Source of the DNA: G963667675 sp965249215 | GTDB taxonomy: Bacteria; Chloroflexota; Dehalococcoidia; Lucifugimonadales; UBA3495 | Assembly (NCBI GenBank): GCA_965249215.1 | Contig: CBDFLN010000002.1 | Location: 1,798,001-1,862,000 of the forward strand | Length of the DNA stretch: 64,000 nucleotides | Direction: 5' to 3' | Shown: positions 16,500 to 26,016 of the stretch, piece after piece | Layout of the letters: the number at the start of each line of letters is the position of its first letter | Position numbering within the stretch: the stretch's first letter is position 1 | Position numbers and translations under genes: made by a program | The notes under the pieces: generated by a model | What the model saw: the letters and a program-made list of their open reading frames with translations, nothing else | Told to the model about the DNA's origin: nothing | Database searches by the model: none

Positions 16500-16536
16500 A
16501 AGAAGCCCATGGCCGACCGTGTGCCATGGGCTTCTT
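16500..16536 (-). terminator. Strong hairpin terminator after solute-binding protein copy 2
   Basis: A 14-bp perfect stem (16500-16513 with 16523-16536, arms AAGAAGCCCATGGC/GCCATGGGCTTCTT) and a 9-base loop. It is T-rich on exit in the plus direction and has TCTTATTC on the minus side. It separates the two solute-binding protein units. The 303-base gap here also holds the promoter at 16440-16468 and nothing else. Confidence 0.8.
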
Positions 16537-16650
16537 TCTCTCGGCCTACGGGAGTCACCCCTTAAGGCATTGATCCCGGGGCCAAGAGTCCTTCCTGGCC
16601 CCTATGCCGTCGTTTGCAACCAGGTGCTAGCATCTGCCTGGGCCCAACCC

Positions 16651-18540
16651 TTACTGGCGGTGGGGCGCAAACTCAAATGCGCTTATGTTCCGGGAGTCCG
16701 AGCTGCTCAGCTTGTCCTCCCAGTTATCCACATTGGGGCCCAGCGGGTATACGTTGTTTTGGACGTACAACCCGATGTCCAGCACGTTATCCCAGACGAA
16801 CTGGCCTATCTCCAAGGTTTCCTGGAAGCGCTCATCGTTGTCGAATATCCCCTGGCCTGCCGCCTGCCGCTCATTAAGACCAGGGAATTCCAAGCCACCG
16901 CTCCAGTTGTATGAAGGTTCCCACAGGTAACTCATTGCGCCCATGGGCTCGTCGTATACGGTCGCGCTTTGACAGGTTACTCCCTCATAGCTATAGTCCG
17001 CAAACTGTGCTCGGAGGGCACTGTAGGGAATGTTCAGGTAGCGGGCGGTGATGCCAACATCCGCCCACATGTCGGCTATCGCCTCGCAAGCCTCTATCTC
17101 GGCGGCCGAACCGGCGATGGCGGTCGCTATTGTCAGCTCGAAGCCATCCTCGTAGCCTGCTTCTTGCAACAGCTGCTTGGCCCGCTCCACGTCGTGCTCC
17201 CACGTCCACTCGGCCGGCTGGTTGTTTTGTGATGGCGTACTCCCCCACCCCCACATTGAAAGGGGCACTCCCTCACCGTAGAGCAGCTCCTCTATGATCA
17301 ATTCCCTATCGATGGCTATCGACATGGCCTCGCGCACCTTCCGGGCCTGTTCCCACTCGGCGGAGTCAACATCCGAGTTGGTGGATACCCAGGGCAGCTT
17401 GTCGGGCCTGTACGAAGCCCTTTGGTCGGGGGTGCCCACGTCGAGATAATACTGGCCATACAAGCGCAAGGATGATTCACCGACGCCCGCCTGGCTCATG
17501 AACTTGGTGCCGGGTGTCTCCGCGAGAAGAGGTATTGAGTCCGGTGATGTCACAAAGGTGTCTATCCTGCCCACCTGGAAGTTGGCTATCCGGGAGGCTG
17601 GATCGGGTAGTACCATGAAGGTCAACTCGGCGAAGTAGGGGGTCTGGCGGTAGTGGTTTTCCACTGCCTTGAACGTCCAGAATTCGCCGGTCTGCGCCTC
17701 CACGAGTTCCCAGGGTCCGGTGCCGGCCAGCTGTGGAGAGGCTGCCTCGACTCCTACCGATTCGACCAACTCTTCAGTCTGGCTCTTATTGACAATCCAC
17801 ATTCCGTTTATGCCGGGGCCGCTTAACCAAATCGGCATATCCCACTGAGGGGTGACGGTGTTCGTCACTAAGGTATAGTCATCCGGGGCGGTCATGCCGC
17901 CATCCGGATTATTAAATAGTCGATTTATGTAACGAGAAAGGCCGTTTAAGGCGCCCTCGCACCCCATCTGCTGAGCGGAAAACATAACGTCTTCGGAGGT
18001 CAGCTCTCCCACGCCCCCGTGGAATTGGACCCCCTCGTTAAGATTGAAGGTCCAGGTCACATTATCGGGGGAGACGGACCAATCCTTGACGATTATACCG
18101 ATGTATTCCCCGTTGGCGTCCTTCCTGAGCAGGCTTTCGTAGGCCGCCATCGTAATATGCTGTTTTGTCGGCGAAGCGGTAGTACAGGGGTGCCCCTTAT
18201 AGGAGCCCATTTCCGGGAAAGCGACCCTCAACTCCCCATAGGGTGCGTCTGTAACCGGCGCCACGGTGGGGGCCTCCGTAACCTCCGGCTCCGGCGCGGG
18301 AGTAGCCGTATCCTCCGGCTCGGCGGGCGCAGCGGTTGCCGCCGGCGCCTCGGTTGCCGCCGGTGCTTCGGTTGCCGCCGGCGCCTCAGTGGCGACCGGC
18401 GCCTCAGTGGCGGTCGGCGCCTCGGTTGCGACCGGCGCCTCGGTGGCGTCGTCTCCTCCGCAGGAAACTGCCACCGCCAGTAATAGGGCAACCAGCGCTG
18501 GCACGAAGAATCGGAATTTCATCCACGGGCGCTTAGACAC
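16651..18540 (-). CDS. ABC transporter solute-binding lipoprotein, family 5 (peptide type), copy 2
   Basis: Paralogue of the preceding gene, 629 residues, same plan: lipobox VAVSC, an ATEAP-rich linker, then an SBP_bac_5 domain from YGELRVAFPEMGSYKG. The starting codon is GTG at 18540; an ATG seven codons in is an alternative. The two proteins share most of their framework, but their central regions differ (SRYINRLFNNPDGG here, DLYTRPYFLDPG in copy 1), suggesting related but not identical ligands. It ends in a strong terminator, so it is transcribed separately from copy 1. Confidence 0.93.
   Translation of the reverse strand: MSKRPWMKFRFFVPALVALLLAVAVSCGGDDATEAPVATEAPTATEAPVATEAPAATEAPAATEAPAATAAPAEPEDTATPAPEPEVTEAPTVAPVTDAPYGELRVAFPEMGSYKGHPCTTASPTKQHITMAAYESLLRKDANGEYIGIIVKDWSVSPDNVTWTFNLNEGVQFHGGVGELTSEDVMFSAQQMGCEGALNGLSRYINRLFNNPDGGMTAPDDYTLVTNTVTPQWDMPIWLSGPGINGMWIVNKSQTEELVESVGVEAASPQLAGTGPWELVEAQTGEFWTFKAVENHYRQTPYFAELTFMVLPDPASRIANFQVGRIDTFVTSPDSIPLLAETPGTKFMSQAGVGESSLRLYGQYYLDVGTPDQRASYRPDKLPWVSTNSDVDSAEWEQARKVREAMSIAIDRELIIEELLYGEGVPLSMWGWGSTPSQNNQPAEWTWEHDVERAKQLLQEAGYEDGFELTIATAIAGSAAEIEACEAIADMWADVGITARYLNIPYSALRAQFADYSYEGVTCQSATVYDEPMGAMSYLWEPSYNWSGGLEFPGLNERQAAGQGIFDNDERFQETLEIGQFVWDNVLDIGLYVQNNVYPLGPNVDNWEDKLSSSDSRNISAFEFAPHRQ
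18333..18448 (-). repeat. 15-base tandem repeats coding ATEAP linker, copy 2
   Basis: Seven to eight degenerate units encoding A/V-A-T-E-A-P in the tether of the second binding protein. Confidence 0.8.
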
Positions 18541-18697
18541 AATTACACCTCGAAACTCGGTTAGACGTTTGTTGACCTTGCATATCCCTCATTCCATCCC
18601 GGATCCCAGTTGATTTACATGTAACGCTGCTATTGCAGGCATTCGACAGATTGTACCCCGTCACGGCAAGCGTGGATATAGGCGCTTCGTTGTCCTA

Positions 18698-20458
18698 TTA
18701 TTTCGCCTGGTACAGCGGGCCGCGAAGGACCTGGCCGGGCAAGGCGCCTGTGTGTTCCCCGTCCTCCAGCAGCACCTCGCCATTGACGATCACGTAGTTT
18801 ATGCCAGCGGCTGGCTGCTGGACGTGCATCTCACCGCCGGGGAATTCATATATGGGCTTCCGTGGTTTGGGAGCGATGGTGTCGGGGTCGAAGATTGTGA
18901 TATCGGCGGCTTTACCCGCAGCGAGGAAGCCCCGGTCGTGAAGGTCGTGCATGAGGGCAGTCTTCCCCGTCATGCGGTAGACGGCGTCTTCCAGGGACAT
19001 GATTCCCTTCTCCCGCACCCAGTAGCTCAGCAGCCTGGTGCTGTAGTCGGTGCGGTCGCCCTTGTCCGGCCGGGCGCCGCCATCTGTGGTCCCGATGACC
19101 GTATATGGCGAGCCCATGATCTGTCTCTGCGACTCAGGATCGGTGTTCCGGTCTATGACCATAAAGCTAGTCCGAAGGTCATCGTCTAGGACCATGTCCA
19201 GCAGTGCGTCGGCAACGCCTTTTCCTTGTTCACTAGCAATTTGCTCGACGCTCTTGCCGCTGAACTTCCTGTTTCTCTCCTCGTGGGCCATGTAGACCTC
19301 GACCAGGTCCCAGCGTCCGCTGAAGCTCATTCCCTGTCCCGCTTGGTGGGACTGTCCCCCTCCATTGCCCTCAGCTTCTGCGCTCAATTTGCTTCGGACC
19401 TCGGAATCCCGGAAAGACCGAATCCTCTCCTCCACCGGCTGGGCCATAACCGAGTTCCAGGTCGGCATGCCTTGGAACACCGTCGAAGGGCTGATCATGT
19501 CCTCGTCCTCCAGGCCGCCGAACCCCGACCTCAGGTCGAAGATGGGGCCCGCGATGGCAGATAAGCACGAGGCATAAGCCCTGGCGCCCGACTTGAAAGC
19601 CTCTTCGAGCCATTGCAAATGCTCTTTCCAGTCGTCAGGGTTAATTAACTCCTGGGAAATCAGGTTGTACATAGCGGGTCGGCCGGTCCTGCGGGACAAC
19701 TCCTCGGCAATCTTGGCCGGCCCCAGGAAGTCGCCCAGGGCGCCGCCACTCACCTGGAAGACCCCGGTGCCCAGGTCGCCCAATACGCTGCCCAGAGCGT
19801 ACCACTCCTCTGCGCCCGCCACTGAGGACGGCACCAAAACGTTGAAGAACTCTATTCCGTGGTCGGCGAAATTGGCAATGCTGAAGCCCAGGGCCCCCGC
19901 CAGCATCCCGTCCCGAACCAGTCCCTTCATCGCTTCGATTTCCTCTGGGGTAGCGAGGCGGTCGTGGCACGCATCACCCATTACGTAGCGCCGGACCGCG
20001 GAGTGCCCGACCAAGGCGCCGACGTTTATGCCGCGGTTTCGACCAATGGCGTCGAGGTACTGGGGAATGGACTCCCAAGCGAAATCTACCCCTTTCCGCT
20101 GAGCGTCGAGAGGGACGCCTTCCATTTTCTCGAAAAGGTCCAAGTACCATTCGCTGTCGCCGGGCCGGGTGGGGGCAATGGTGGTCCCGCACTGCCCTAC
20201 TATGATCGAGGTGTTGCCGTTCAGCGACGTAGACTTGACTATGGGGTCCCACATACATTGGGGGTCGAAGTGGGTATGGTGGTCAATGAAACCGGGCGCA
20301 ACCACGAGACCATCTGCGTTGATGGTCCGGGACGCCGTTTCGTTGAACTTGCCGACTCCCACTATTTGGCCATTGGTCACCGCGACGTCTGCGTAGAACC
20401 AGGGTTCACCTGAACCGTCGACTACGCGTCCGTTCTTTATCAGCAGGTCATACGCCAT
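18698..20458 (-). CDS. D-aminoacylase/N-acyl-D-amino-acid deacylase family amidohydrolase (long form)
   Basis: Amidohydrolase of the dihydroorotase-like superfamily, 586 residues, likely hydrolysing an N-acyl or cyclic amide bond. N-terminal beta domain YDLLIKNGRVVDGSGEPW, metal motif HHTHFDPQ, GHSAVRRYVMG on a later strand, and C-terminal Asp in TTDGGARPD. The C-terminal DITIFDPDTI and VIVNGEVLLEDGEHTGALPG close the beta sandwich. A paralogue of 452 residues lies at 51970-53328. Its promoter is upstream at 20558-20586. Named D-aminoacylase by family; the real substrate is open. Confidence 0.92.
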   Translation of the reverse strand: MAYDLLIKNGRVVDGSGEPWFYADVAVTNGQIVGVGKFNETASRTINADGLVVAPGFIDHHTHFDPQCMWDPIVKSTSLNGNTSIIVGQCGTTIAPTRPGDSEWYLDLFEKMEGVPLDAQRKGVDFAWESIPQYLDAIGRNRGINVGALVGHSAVRRYVMGDACHDRLATPEEIEAMKGLVRDGMLAGALGFSIANFADHGIEFFNVLVPSSVAGAEEWYALGSVLGDLGTGVFQVSGGALGDFLGPAKIAEELSRRTGRPAMYNLISQELINPDDWKEHLQWLEEAFKSGARAYASCLSAIAGPIFDLRSGFGGLEDEDMISPSTVFQGMPTWNSVMAQPVEERIRSFRDSEVRSKLSAEAEGNGGGQSHQAGQGMSFSGRWDLVEVYMAHEERNRKFSGKSVEQIASEQGKGVADALLDMVLDDDLRTSFMVIDRNTDPESQRQIMGSPYTVIGTTDGGARPDKGDRTDYSTRLLSYWVREKGIMSLEDAVYRMTGKTALMHDLHDRGFLAAGKAADITIFDPDTIAPKPRKPIYEFPGGEMHVQQPAAGINYVIVNGEVLLEDGEHTGALPGQVLRGPLYQAK

Positions 20459-20789
20459 TACGAAACCATCTCCTTGCCCCGATAATTCAGAGCGAACTTG
20501 ATATTTCCCAAGTGGAATCCGGCGTCTTCATCAACGCACCATCTTGGGGCGGCACACAATATAGCACCGCATGCTGAGCTTATCAACTGCCGCCAATCAC
20601 AGCAATTTCGCCTCATAAGGCGCCGAGGGTCTTTCGCCGGTCGCGGATGATTCCACTGTCGTTGACAGCGCAGGCAGGGTCTTCCGTCCCATAGTTCGCC
20701 AGTTGCGCGACTTCAGACCCAGAGGTGAAGCTGGAAACAGAGCGGGAACAGATGCTGGATGGGGTCGCCGCCTGAACTCGTTTACACAC
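20459..20789. other. Intergenic region upstream of the long D-aminoacylase-type gene
   Basis: 331 bases with one clear promoter (20558-20586, minus strand) and no gene. The rest shows nothing recognisable. Confidence 0.6.
20558..20586 (-). promoter_or_regulatory. Sigma70-type promoter for the long D-aminoacylase-type gene
   Basis: Minus strand TTGATA (complement of 20581-20586), 17 bases, TATATT (complement of 20558-20563). The predicted leader is about 93 bases. Confidence 0.7.
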
Positions 20790-22070
20790 TTATTGCATTA
20801 ACTCCAAGGGAATATAGGATTGCTCGTCGTCGTCGTTCTCGCGTTGGATAGCTTCGACCATGTCTTCCTTGAATTCCGCTAGCAACTCGTCGCTTACAAC
20901 ACCGCCGGCTTTCATCGCTTTCTGTTTGAAAGCCTCGAATCTCCACTGGCTCGGGGTCCCGCGGGGCATATCAAAGAATTGACGATCGAACACCGGCATC
21001 TCGCCGGGGCCGAAGTAGCCCTTGTCCGCCAATGTGTAGCCTTCGAGGTCGTGGGTGCCCTTGCCCAGCACCTGGCCGGTCTCGGCATAATGCTCCATGA
21101 CGTTCTTCATGCCGTACTTCTGGACGGGGCAGACCTTCATGCAGATGCCGCAGCCCAGATAGCGGGCCATCACCGGGCGGCAACGTCTCATGTAGACCTT
21201 GTTCTTTTCTACACCCCGCCACCAGATCTTATCCCGCATCAGGGCCCGGCCGGGGCAGCGGTTCACACAGATCTGACACACCTGGCAAAAGGCGTGTATC
21301 CCGTAGTCGATTGGCTCGTCGTAGGTGACCTTGGCATCGGTGGTAATCATAATGAGGCGGTTCCTGTTACCTTCGTGGGGAGTAAGCAGGTAACCGCAGG
21401 CGCCCAACTGGCCCAAGCCGGCGTTGACGAACATGGGAATCATTGGTCCCGGTGCGTCATTGGAGTGGATGACGTAGGCGCGGTATCCCAAGGACCGAAT
21501 GAATTCACCCAATTGCAACCCGGCGACAGCCTGGGTGCGGTAGGCGCCGGAGTGGACGATCTCGGCATCTACGCTGGGGATGGTCTGGGTTGGCTCGAAG
21601 TCCTGTTCGTAGGCCAAGCAAACGGCGGTGGGGAGATTGGTGAAGCCCCGCTTGTGCTTGAACTCGTAACGGGGGTCATAGGCGGTGAAGCCCACCTCGA
21701 CGTAACCGACTTGCCTCGCTTTATCCTTGATCAGCTGAGTGACGTCCTCGCCGGTGGGCTTGGCCGTTGGCTCCATGTCGGCAGTCTCCCGTCCAGCGAG
21801 CACCAGGTGGCGATCCACCCTGCTGTGCTCCATGAGGATTTCCCAGGCCTCGGCGTGGCTGTCCTTCATCTCGTTAAACTGCCAGTCCTGGGCGGCCTGC
21901 TGTGAATAGTCCTGCATTTCCTCGGGGTGCTCCCTGGCGTACCAATCGACCTCCCGATTGTTAACGGGAATGCCGGGCACCGTCTCCAGCTCTTCCGGAA
22001 CGGGAATGGTTACGGGCGCGTCGCCGCTAAGCTTGCCGGGCCTGACTACCTCGTGGCCTATTTTCAGCAT
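20790..22070 (-). CDS. Reductive-dehalogenase-like protein with two 4Fe-4S motifs, no Tat signal (copy 1)
   Basis: 426 residues. The central part follows the corrinoid-binding reductive dehalogenase fold: GEFIRSLGYRAYVIHSN, AGLGQLGACGYLLTPHEG, then TTDAKVTYDEPIDYGI. Two ferredoxin-like motifs follow: C262-x2-C265-x2-C268-x3-C272-P and C297-x9-C307-x2-C310-x3-C314-P. Respiratory RdhA enzymes carry a Tat leader and an RdhB anchor; here the protein starts MLKIGHEVVRPGK with no leader and no rdhB is near. It is probably cytoplasmic. The reaction could be dehalogenation or another corrinoid/Fe-S reduction. An AGGA site precedes the ATG. Two paralogues follow at 27303 and 31600. Confidence 0.85.
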   Translation of the reverse strand: MLKIGHEVVRPGKLSGDAPVTIPVPEELETVPGIPVNNREVDWYAREHPEEMQDYSQQAAQDWQFNEMKDSHAEAWEILMEHSRVDRHLVLAGRETADMEPTAKPTGEDVTQLIKDKARQVGYVEVGFTAYDPRYEFKHKRGFTNLPTAVCLAYEQDFEPTQTIPSVDAEIVHSGAYRTQAVAGLQLGEFIRSLGYRAYVIHSNDAPGPMIPMFVNAGLGQLGACGYLLTPHEGNRNRLIMITTDAKVTYDEPIDYGIHAFCQVCQICVNRCPGRALMRDKIWWRGVEKNKVYMRRCRPVMARYLGCGICMKVCPVQKYGMKNVMEHYAETGQVLGKGTHDLEGYTLADKGYFGPGEMPVFDRQFFDMPRGTPSQWRFEAFKQKAMKAGGVVSDELLAEFKEDMVEAIQRENDDDEQSYIPLELMQ

Positions 22071-22282
22071 GTCAGTTCCTCCCCCAGGCTCTTGGCATAC
22101 ATCGACGGGAAGTGTAACCCCAAGAATAATTCCTCGGCATATTATGCGGCGACCGGGATTTCTTACTTAGACCAGGCTCGGTCCAGCATCGTAGGACGAA
22201 AGAAGAGTGCTCCCGCCCCGCTACTCATGATGCGCTCCGAACGATTACGCGCTCAGAAGCAGGATCCTATATTCGTCAGTGT

Positions 22283-22312
22283 ATTATAGTGGTCACACGC
22301 TGGCGATGTCTA
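22283..22312 (-). promoter_or_regulatory. Sigma70-type promoter of reductive-dehalogenase-like copy 1
   Basis: Minus strand TAGACA (complement of 22307-22312), 18 bases, perfect TATAAT (complement of 22283-22288). The predicted leader is about 200 bases. I looked for a cobalamin riboswitch in it and saw none. Confidence 0.65.
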
Positions 22313-22342
22313 TGTTATCGGCGGCCTGTCGCAGTCACCGTG

Positions 22343-23116
22343 TCAGGCGAACACCCTGTTTCCCACGAAGGGCTCCACGGCGTCTTTCACGTACCCGGCC
22401 ATGCCCTTTAAGGTCTCTGCGACGCTGCGGGGAACAGTTACTTTGGTGAACACAAGGATAAAGAAGAGCTCCCCTGATGACAGCAAATCGCCAAACGCCA
22501 TCAACGCCTTGAGGTCGTACTGGGCGGCGAATTCACCGGCGTATTTGGCCATGTCCTCGAAGATCTCCGCGTACCTCCTGGGTACCGATACGTTCTGAAC
22601 AGCCATCTCCGGACTGCCCACGGTTTCAGGCGCGTAAAAAGCGTTAAGAGTTGTTTTACCGGCCAGCAATGGGTCCGGCCGCATCACTGCGTCCAGGTCG
22701 ATGCCGAGCCCGTTGACCAAGGGGCCGAGCATGGGGATGCCCGACACCAGCTCGGCGCCGGCCAACGGAAGGGCTTGGTGAATTTTTGAGTAGGCCCGGT
22801 CATTAGCCTCAGGGATATCCCCGGCGGTGCCGAGCAGGGTCAGGCAATGCAAGCCATCGGCGGGAGGCTCGGAGCCGAGGAAGTCCCGGGCGAATTGCTG
22901 CAGTTCCGCGTCGAGTTGGTCGTATGGGTGGGTCTTGTAGAACCTCACCAACGCGGTGGCCGTCTCGCCGGTTGCCGGGTCGAGGATATTTTCGTAGAGT
23001 ACTCTTACGATTCTATAGGACGCCTCTTCCATGCTCGACGCCCCGGACGCCGCCGACCGCAGCGCGTCCCCGCATGTAGCCACGTCTGCATCGCTAAAAT
23101 TAGCTAAGTCGTACAT
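22343..23116 (-). CDS. Stand-alone GAF-like sensory domain protein (copy 1)
   Basis: 257 residues resembling the N-terminal sensor module found ahead of some histidine kinases, but with no kinase, DNA-binding or output domain. Visible marks: CGDALRSAASGASSMEEASYRIVRVLYENI, ALVRFYKTHPYDQLDAELQQFA, a CLTLLGTAGDIPE segment, then the GAF-like end LMAFGDLLSSGELFFILVFTKVTVP. No signal or membrane segment. An AGGAGGA site lies ahead of the ATG. It probably binds a small ligand and acts through a partner. The paralogue is at 43721-44452. Assignment is by overall pattern. Confidence 0.6.
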   Translation of the reverse strand: MYDLANFSDADVATCGDALRSAASGASSMEEASYRIVRVLYENILDPATGETATALVRFYKTHPYDQLDAELQQFARDFLGSEPPADGLHCLTLLGTAGDIPEANDRAYSKIHQALPLAGAELVSGIPMLGPLVNGLGIDLDAVMRPDPLLAGKTTLNAFYAPETVGSPEMAVQNVSVPRRYAEIFEDMAKYAGEFAAQYDLKALMAFGDLLSSGELFFILVFTKVTVPRSVAETLKGMAGYVKDAVEPFVGNRVFA

Positions 23117-23150
23117 AGCCTTCCTCCTGTCCTAGGCCGCATACACCGCG

Positions 23151-23177
23151 ATTCTACCGTGGCACATCTGTTGCCAA
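23151..23177 (-). promoter_or_regulatory. Candidate promoter for GAF-like copy 1
   Basis: Minus strand TTGGCA (complement of 23172-23177) and TAGAAT (complement of 23151-23156), but the spacing is only 15 bases. Confidence 0.35.
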
Positions 23178-23234
23178 ACATGCCCCGTGCAAATCACGTC
23201 GGTTCCAGGTCTCGGTAGAGGTCCCTGAATAAAC

Positions 23235-23264
23235 AGCAGGCACCCCTCGTGAGGGGCGCCTGCT
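23235..23264 (-). terminator. Hairpin terminator after amidohydrolase-2 gene
   Basis: A 12-bp stem with one mismatch (23235-23247 with 23252-23264), a 4-base loop, followed on the minus strand by GTTTATT. It lies 38 bases past the stop at 23302. Confidence 0.8.
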
Positions 23265-23301
23265 AAATGGGCAAAAGTTAGCGTCGTTGGACCGGCGGAC
23301 G

Positions 23302-24414
23302 CTAATTCAGGTGGTATACCCTGGCGGCGTTCCCACCGCAGATCTTAGCCTTGTCCTCTTCGGAACAATCCGCCAGAATATGCCCCAATATCTCCTGGCT
23401 CCTGGGGAAGGTGGACTCCAGGTGGGGATAGTCCGCGCCCCACATCAACGTGTCCACGCCGATGCGGTGCCGCTGTTCCAGACCGATTATGTCTTCCTGG
23501 AAGCCAAGGAAGCAGTTGCTGCGGAAGAAGTCGCTGGGAAGAGCATCGTTCTTGAACCTCTGACCCGCCAACTCTTTAGCCAGCTGGGTGTAGCAGAAGT
23601 CGGCCCGGACCAGGAAGTGGAGGGCCCAGGCTAACTCGTGCTCCACCGAGCCCACGTAGAGCTCCGGATACCGCTCGAAAACGCCGCCGAAGATGAAACT
23701 GCCCAGCGCCATTCGCACCCAATGGTCGACGTTGGTTATCGCGTTCGGCCCCAAGTCATCCATGTGCGAATGCTCCAGGCGTTCGGTGCCGACGTGCAGG
23801 CTAATTGGTAGCCCCGCGGCCTCGGCGGCCGCCCAAAGGGGGTCGTACTCCGGCTTATCGTAGAGCCGCCCCGGCGGAGGAAACGTGGGGATCATCACTC
23901 CCGTATATCCCATCTTGGCGCAGCGTTCCAACTCCTTTACGGCAACTCCCACGTCATCGACGTTCAGCATCGCGATGCCCTTGAGCCGCTGCGGGTACGT
24001 GTTAAAGAATTCCCCAACCCAATCGTTGTAGGTCCTCATGAGGGAACTCACCAAGTCGCTGCCCTGCACACCGTAGAGGATAAGACCGGTGGTGGGATAG
24101 AGGAAACTCATGTCGACCCCATCGCTGTCCATGTCTTTGACGTGCTCCGCGGGAATGTATCCCCCGGGACGCACGTCTTCTTTCCTGGCGTCCATCGTCT
24201 GCGCTTCCGGCTCTTCGAACCTCATCCCTATTTGGGCGCCCCCGGCGCTGACGTCGATTAATTTTCGTCCCTGACAGACCCACCAGTCTCCGTCGTCAAA
24301 CCGCTCGATGTAAGGCATGCCCTCGCTGAACTTAGACTCGCCTCTAGAGGTCCACAGGTCCGGCGGCTCAACAACGTGGTTGTCCGAAGAAATGATTTTA
24401 TAGCTGGCCATCAT
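23302..24414 (-). CDS. Amidohydrolase-2 family metal-dependent hydrolase/decarboxylase
   Basis: TIM-barrel protein of 370 residues related to ACMSD-type decarboxylases and other amidohydrolase-2 enzymes that act on carboxylated rings or lactones. Residues fitting the metal/catalytic sites: DNHVVEPPDLW near the N-terminus (the usual first H-x-H is D-N-H here), LPISLHVGTER, GSVEHELAW and the C-terminal WGADYPHLEST. Its N-terminal segment is longer than in true ACMSD. A diverged plus-strand relative follows at 24892, so the pair is divergently transcribed. Confidence 0.9.
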   Translation of the reverse strand: MMASYKIISSDNHVVEPPDLWTSRGESKFSEGMPYIERFDDGDWWVCQGRKLIDVSAGGAQIGMRFEEPEAQTMDARKEDVRPGGYIPAEHVKDMDSDGVDMSFLYPTTGLILYGVQGSDLVSSLMRTYNDWVGEFFNTYPQRLKGIAMLNVDDVGVAVKELERCAKMGYTGVMIPTFPPPGRLYDKPEYDPLWAAAEAAGLPISLHVGTERLEHSHMDDLGPNAITNVDHWVRMALGSFIFGGVFERYPELYVGSVEHELAWALHFLVRADFCYTQLAKELAGQRFKNDALPSDFFRSNCFLGFQEDIIGLEQRHRIGVDTLMWGADYPHLESTFPRSQEILGHILADCSEEDKAKICGGNAARVYHLN

Positions 24415-24891
24415 TTACCCCCTGGCTAGTGCCGTTAGGCTAACTTCCTTTTTTCCGGTTGTGTGCGCTGGGCAGCCTGGCCCAGGCACCCATAGGACTC
24501 GCCCATATCTTGGCAACGGTAATTGTGCTACAGACGCCGGTGCGTGTCAATATCTCTTCCTCGGGTCGGTGTGCCCGCATACCAATTTCGGCACATTCCA
24601 GGCTGCACATCGGCACATGGAGGACTGACATCTCACTCTCCGTGGCCGAAATCGTGAAATGTGATGTAAAGCTGATGGGGTTGCGGCTGGCGGCGATTGC
24701 CAGCAATACCAGGCGGCGATATACTTTCTCAGCAGAGCCAGCATGGCAGGTCCATCCACACCCAAGATGCCATCTGGGGAATATGGGTCAAGACAGAGAC
24801 CCCTGACAACGAGAGGCCGGCAGAAAATTCCTCGAGGCAGTCCCTCGAAACTCAGCGAATTGATAGACCAAGCGCCAAAGGAGCCACGGTA
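24415..24891. other. Divergent intergenic region between two amidohydrolase-2 genes
   Basis: 477 bases without a supported gene. It holds a clear plus-strand promoter (24697-24725). Open frames on the minus strand here have no ribosome site. Confidence 0.6.
24697..24725 (+). promoter_or_regulatory. Sigma70-type promoter of plus-strand amidohydrolase-2 gene
   Basis: TTGCCA (24697-24702), 17 bases, TATACT (24720-24725). The leader is about 160 bases to the ATG at 24892. Confidence 0.7.
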
Positions 24892-26016
24892 ATGTCGAAA
24901 GACGGATTCAAGGTAATGGACTCGGACATGCACATCATGGAGCCTGAGGACCTGTGGGACCGGTATATGGAGCCTGCCTTTCGGGGCCGCCTGCAAGGCC
25001 TGAACCGATTTAATCGTGATTTTGCCGTCGCCCTGGACGGACAGCCGATTCACTACACCGGTCAGACGTCCACCTTGCTCAGGGAGGGGACGGTCAGGGA
25101 GCGCGAAGTGACGACTCCCACCTACAAGGATGCCGACGATCACGGCTGGGACGCTGATTCCCAAATAAGAGCCATGGACCTGGAAGGCATAGACGTGGCG
25201 GTCCTGTACCCCACCCGTGGGCTGTTCTCAGCCGGCGTGGATGGCACGGGCGGCATGGAGCCGGGCCTGGCTGCCGCCGCCGGCCGGGCCTACAACAACT
25301 GGATGTTCGACTTCTGCAAAGACCATCCCGGCCGCCTCTACGGCGCCGGCTACATTGCGCCCCACGACGTAGAGGCAGCCGTGTCCGAGGTCCGCCGCTC
25401 CGTAGAGGAACTGGGCTTCAAGGCCGCATTCATGCGTCCGGACATTATCAACGGCCGCCAGTGGCATGATCCCGATTACGATCCCCTGTGGGCGGAGTGC
25501 CAGCGGCTGGGCATACCGGTGGGTTTCCATGCCGGGGGACGCCCGCCCATTCCCCAGGTGGGAGACCGGGAGTTTTCCACCCTGATGCTGCACCACATTT
25601 ACTCCCACCCGGTGCCGATGATGTTGGCCGCAGGCAGCTTCTGCGCCGGCGGAATCTTTGAGCGGTTTCCCGAACTCAAGGTGGCCTTCCTGGAGGGCAA
25701 CTGCTCCTGGGCGCCCTGGCTGCTATGGCGCATGGACGAGCATTACGAGTGGAAGGGTTATGAGCATCCGGAACTGACCATGTTCCCCAGCGAGTACTTC
25801 AAGCGCCAGGGCTTTGTTCCGGTGGAGTGCGACGAATGGCCGGCCAAGTACGTCGACGATGCCGGATACGGCGAAAACGTGGTCTTCTCCACCGACTACC
25901 CCCACACGGACTCCAAGTACCCCCACGCAGTGGAAGCCTTCCTGGGCCTGGACATGGCCGAGGAGAGCAAGCGCAAGTACCTGTGGGACAACTGCGCCCG
26001 CCTCTATAACTTATAG
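24892..26016 (+). CDS. Amidohydrolase-2 family protein
   Basis: 374 residues from the ATG at 24892, chosen for its AAAGGAG site and because homology begins there (GFKVMDSDMHIMEPEDLW); a longer open frame from 24697 runs through the promoter and leader. Metal/catalytic positions: DSDMHIMEP, GIPVGFHAGG, LEGNCSWAPW and the terminal FSTDYPHTDSKYPHAVE. Same superfamily as the divergent gene at 23302 but clearly diverged. Expected to hydrolyse or decarboxylate a ring-derived intermediate (inference from family). Confidence 0.9.
   Translation: MSKDGFKVMDSDMHIMEPEDLWDRYMEPAFRGRLQGLNRFNRDFAVALDGQPIHYTGQTSTLLREGTVREREVTTPTYKDADDHGWDADSQIRAMDLEGIDVAVLYPTRGLFSAGVDGTGGMEPGLAAAAGRAYNNWMFDFCKDHPGRLYGAGYIAPHDVEAAVSEVRRSVEELGFKAAFMRPDIINGRQWHDPDYDPLWAECQRLGIPVGFHAGGRPPIPQVGDREFSTLMLHHIYSHPVPMMLAAGSFCAGGIFERFPELKVAFLEGNCSWAPWLLWRMDEHYEWKGYEHPELTMFPSEYFKRQGFVPVECDEWPAKYVDDAGYGENVVFSTDYPHTDSKYPHAVEAFLGLDMAEESKRKYLWDNCARLYNL

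Noticed and set aside
22071..22276. Cobalamin riboswitch in the leader of reductive-dehalogenase-like copy 1
   Set aside because: The leader is long enough, but no B12-box-like sequence or expected stems were seen.
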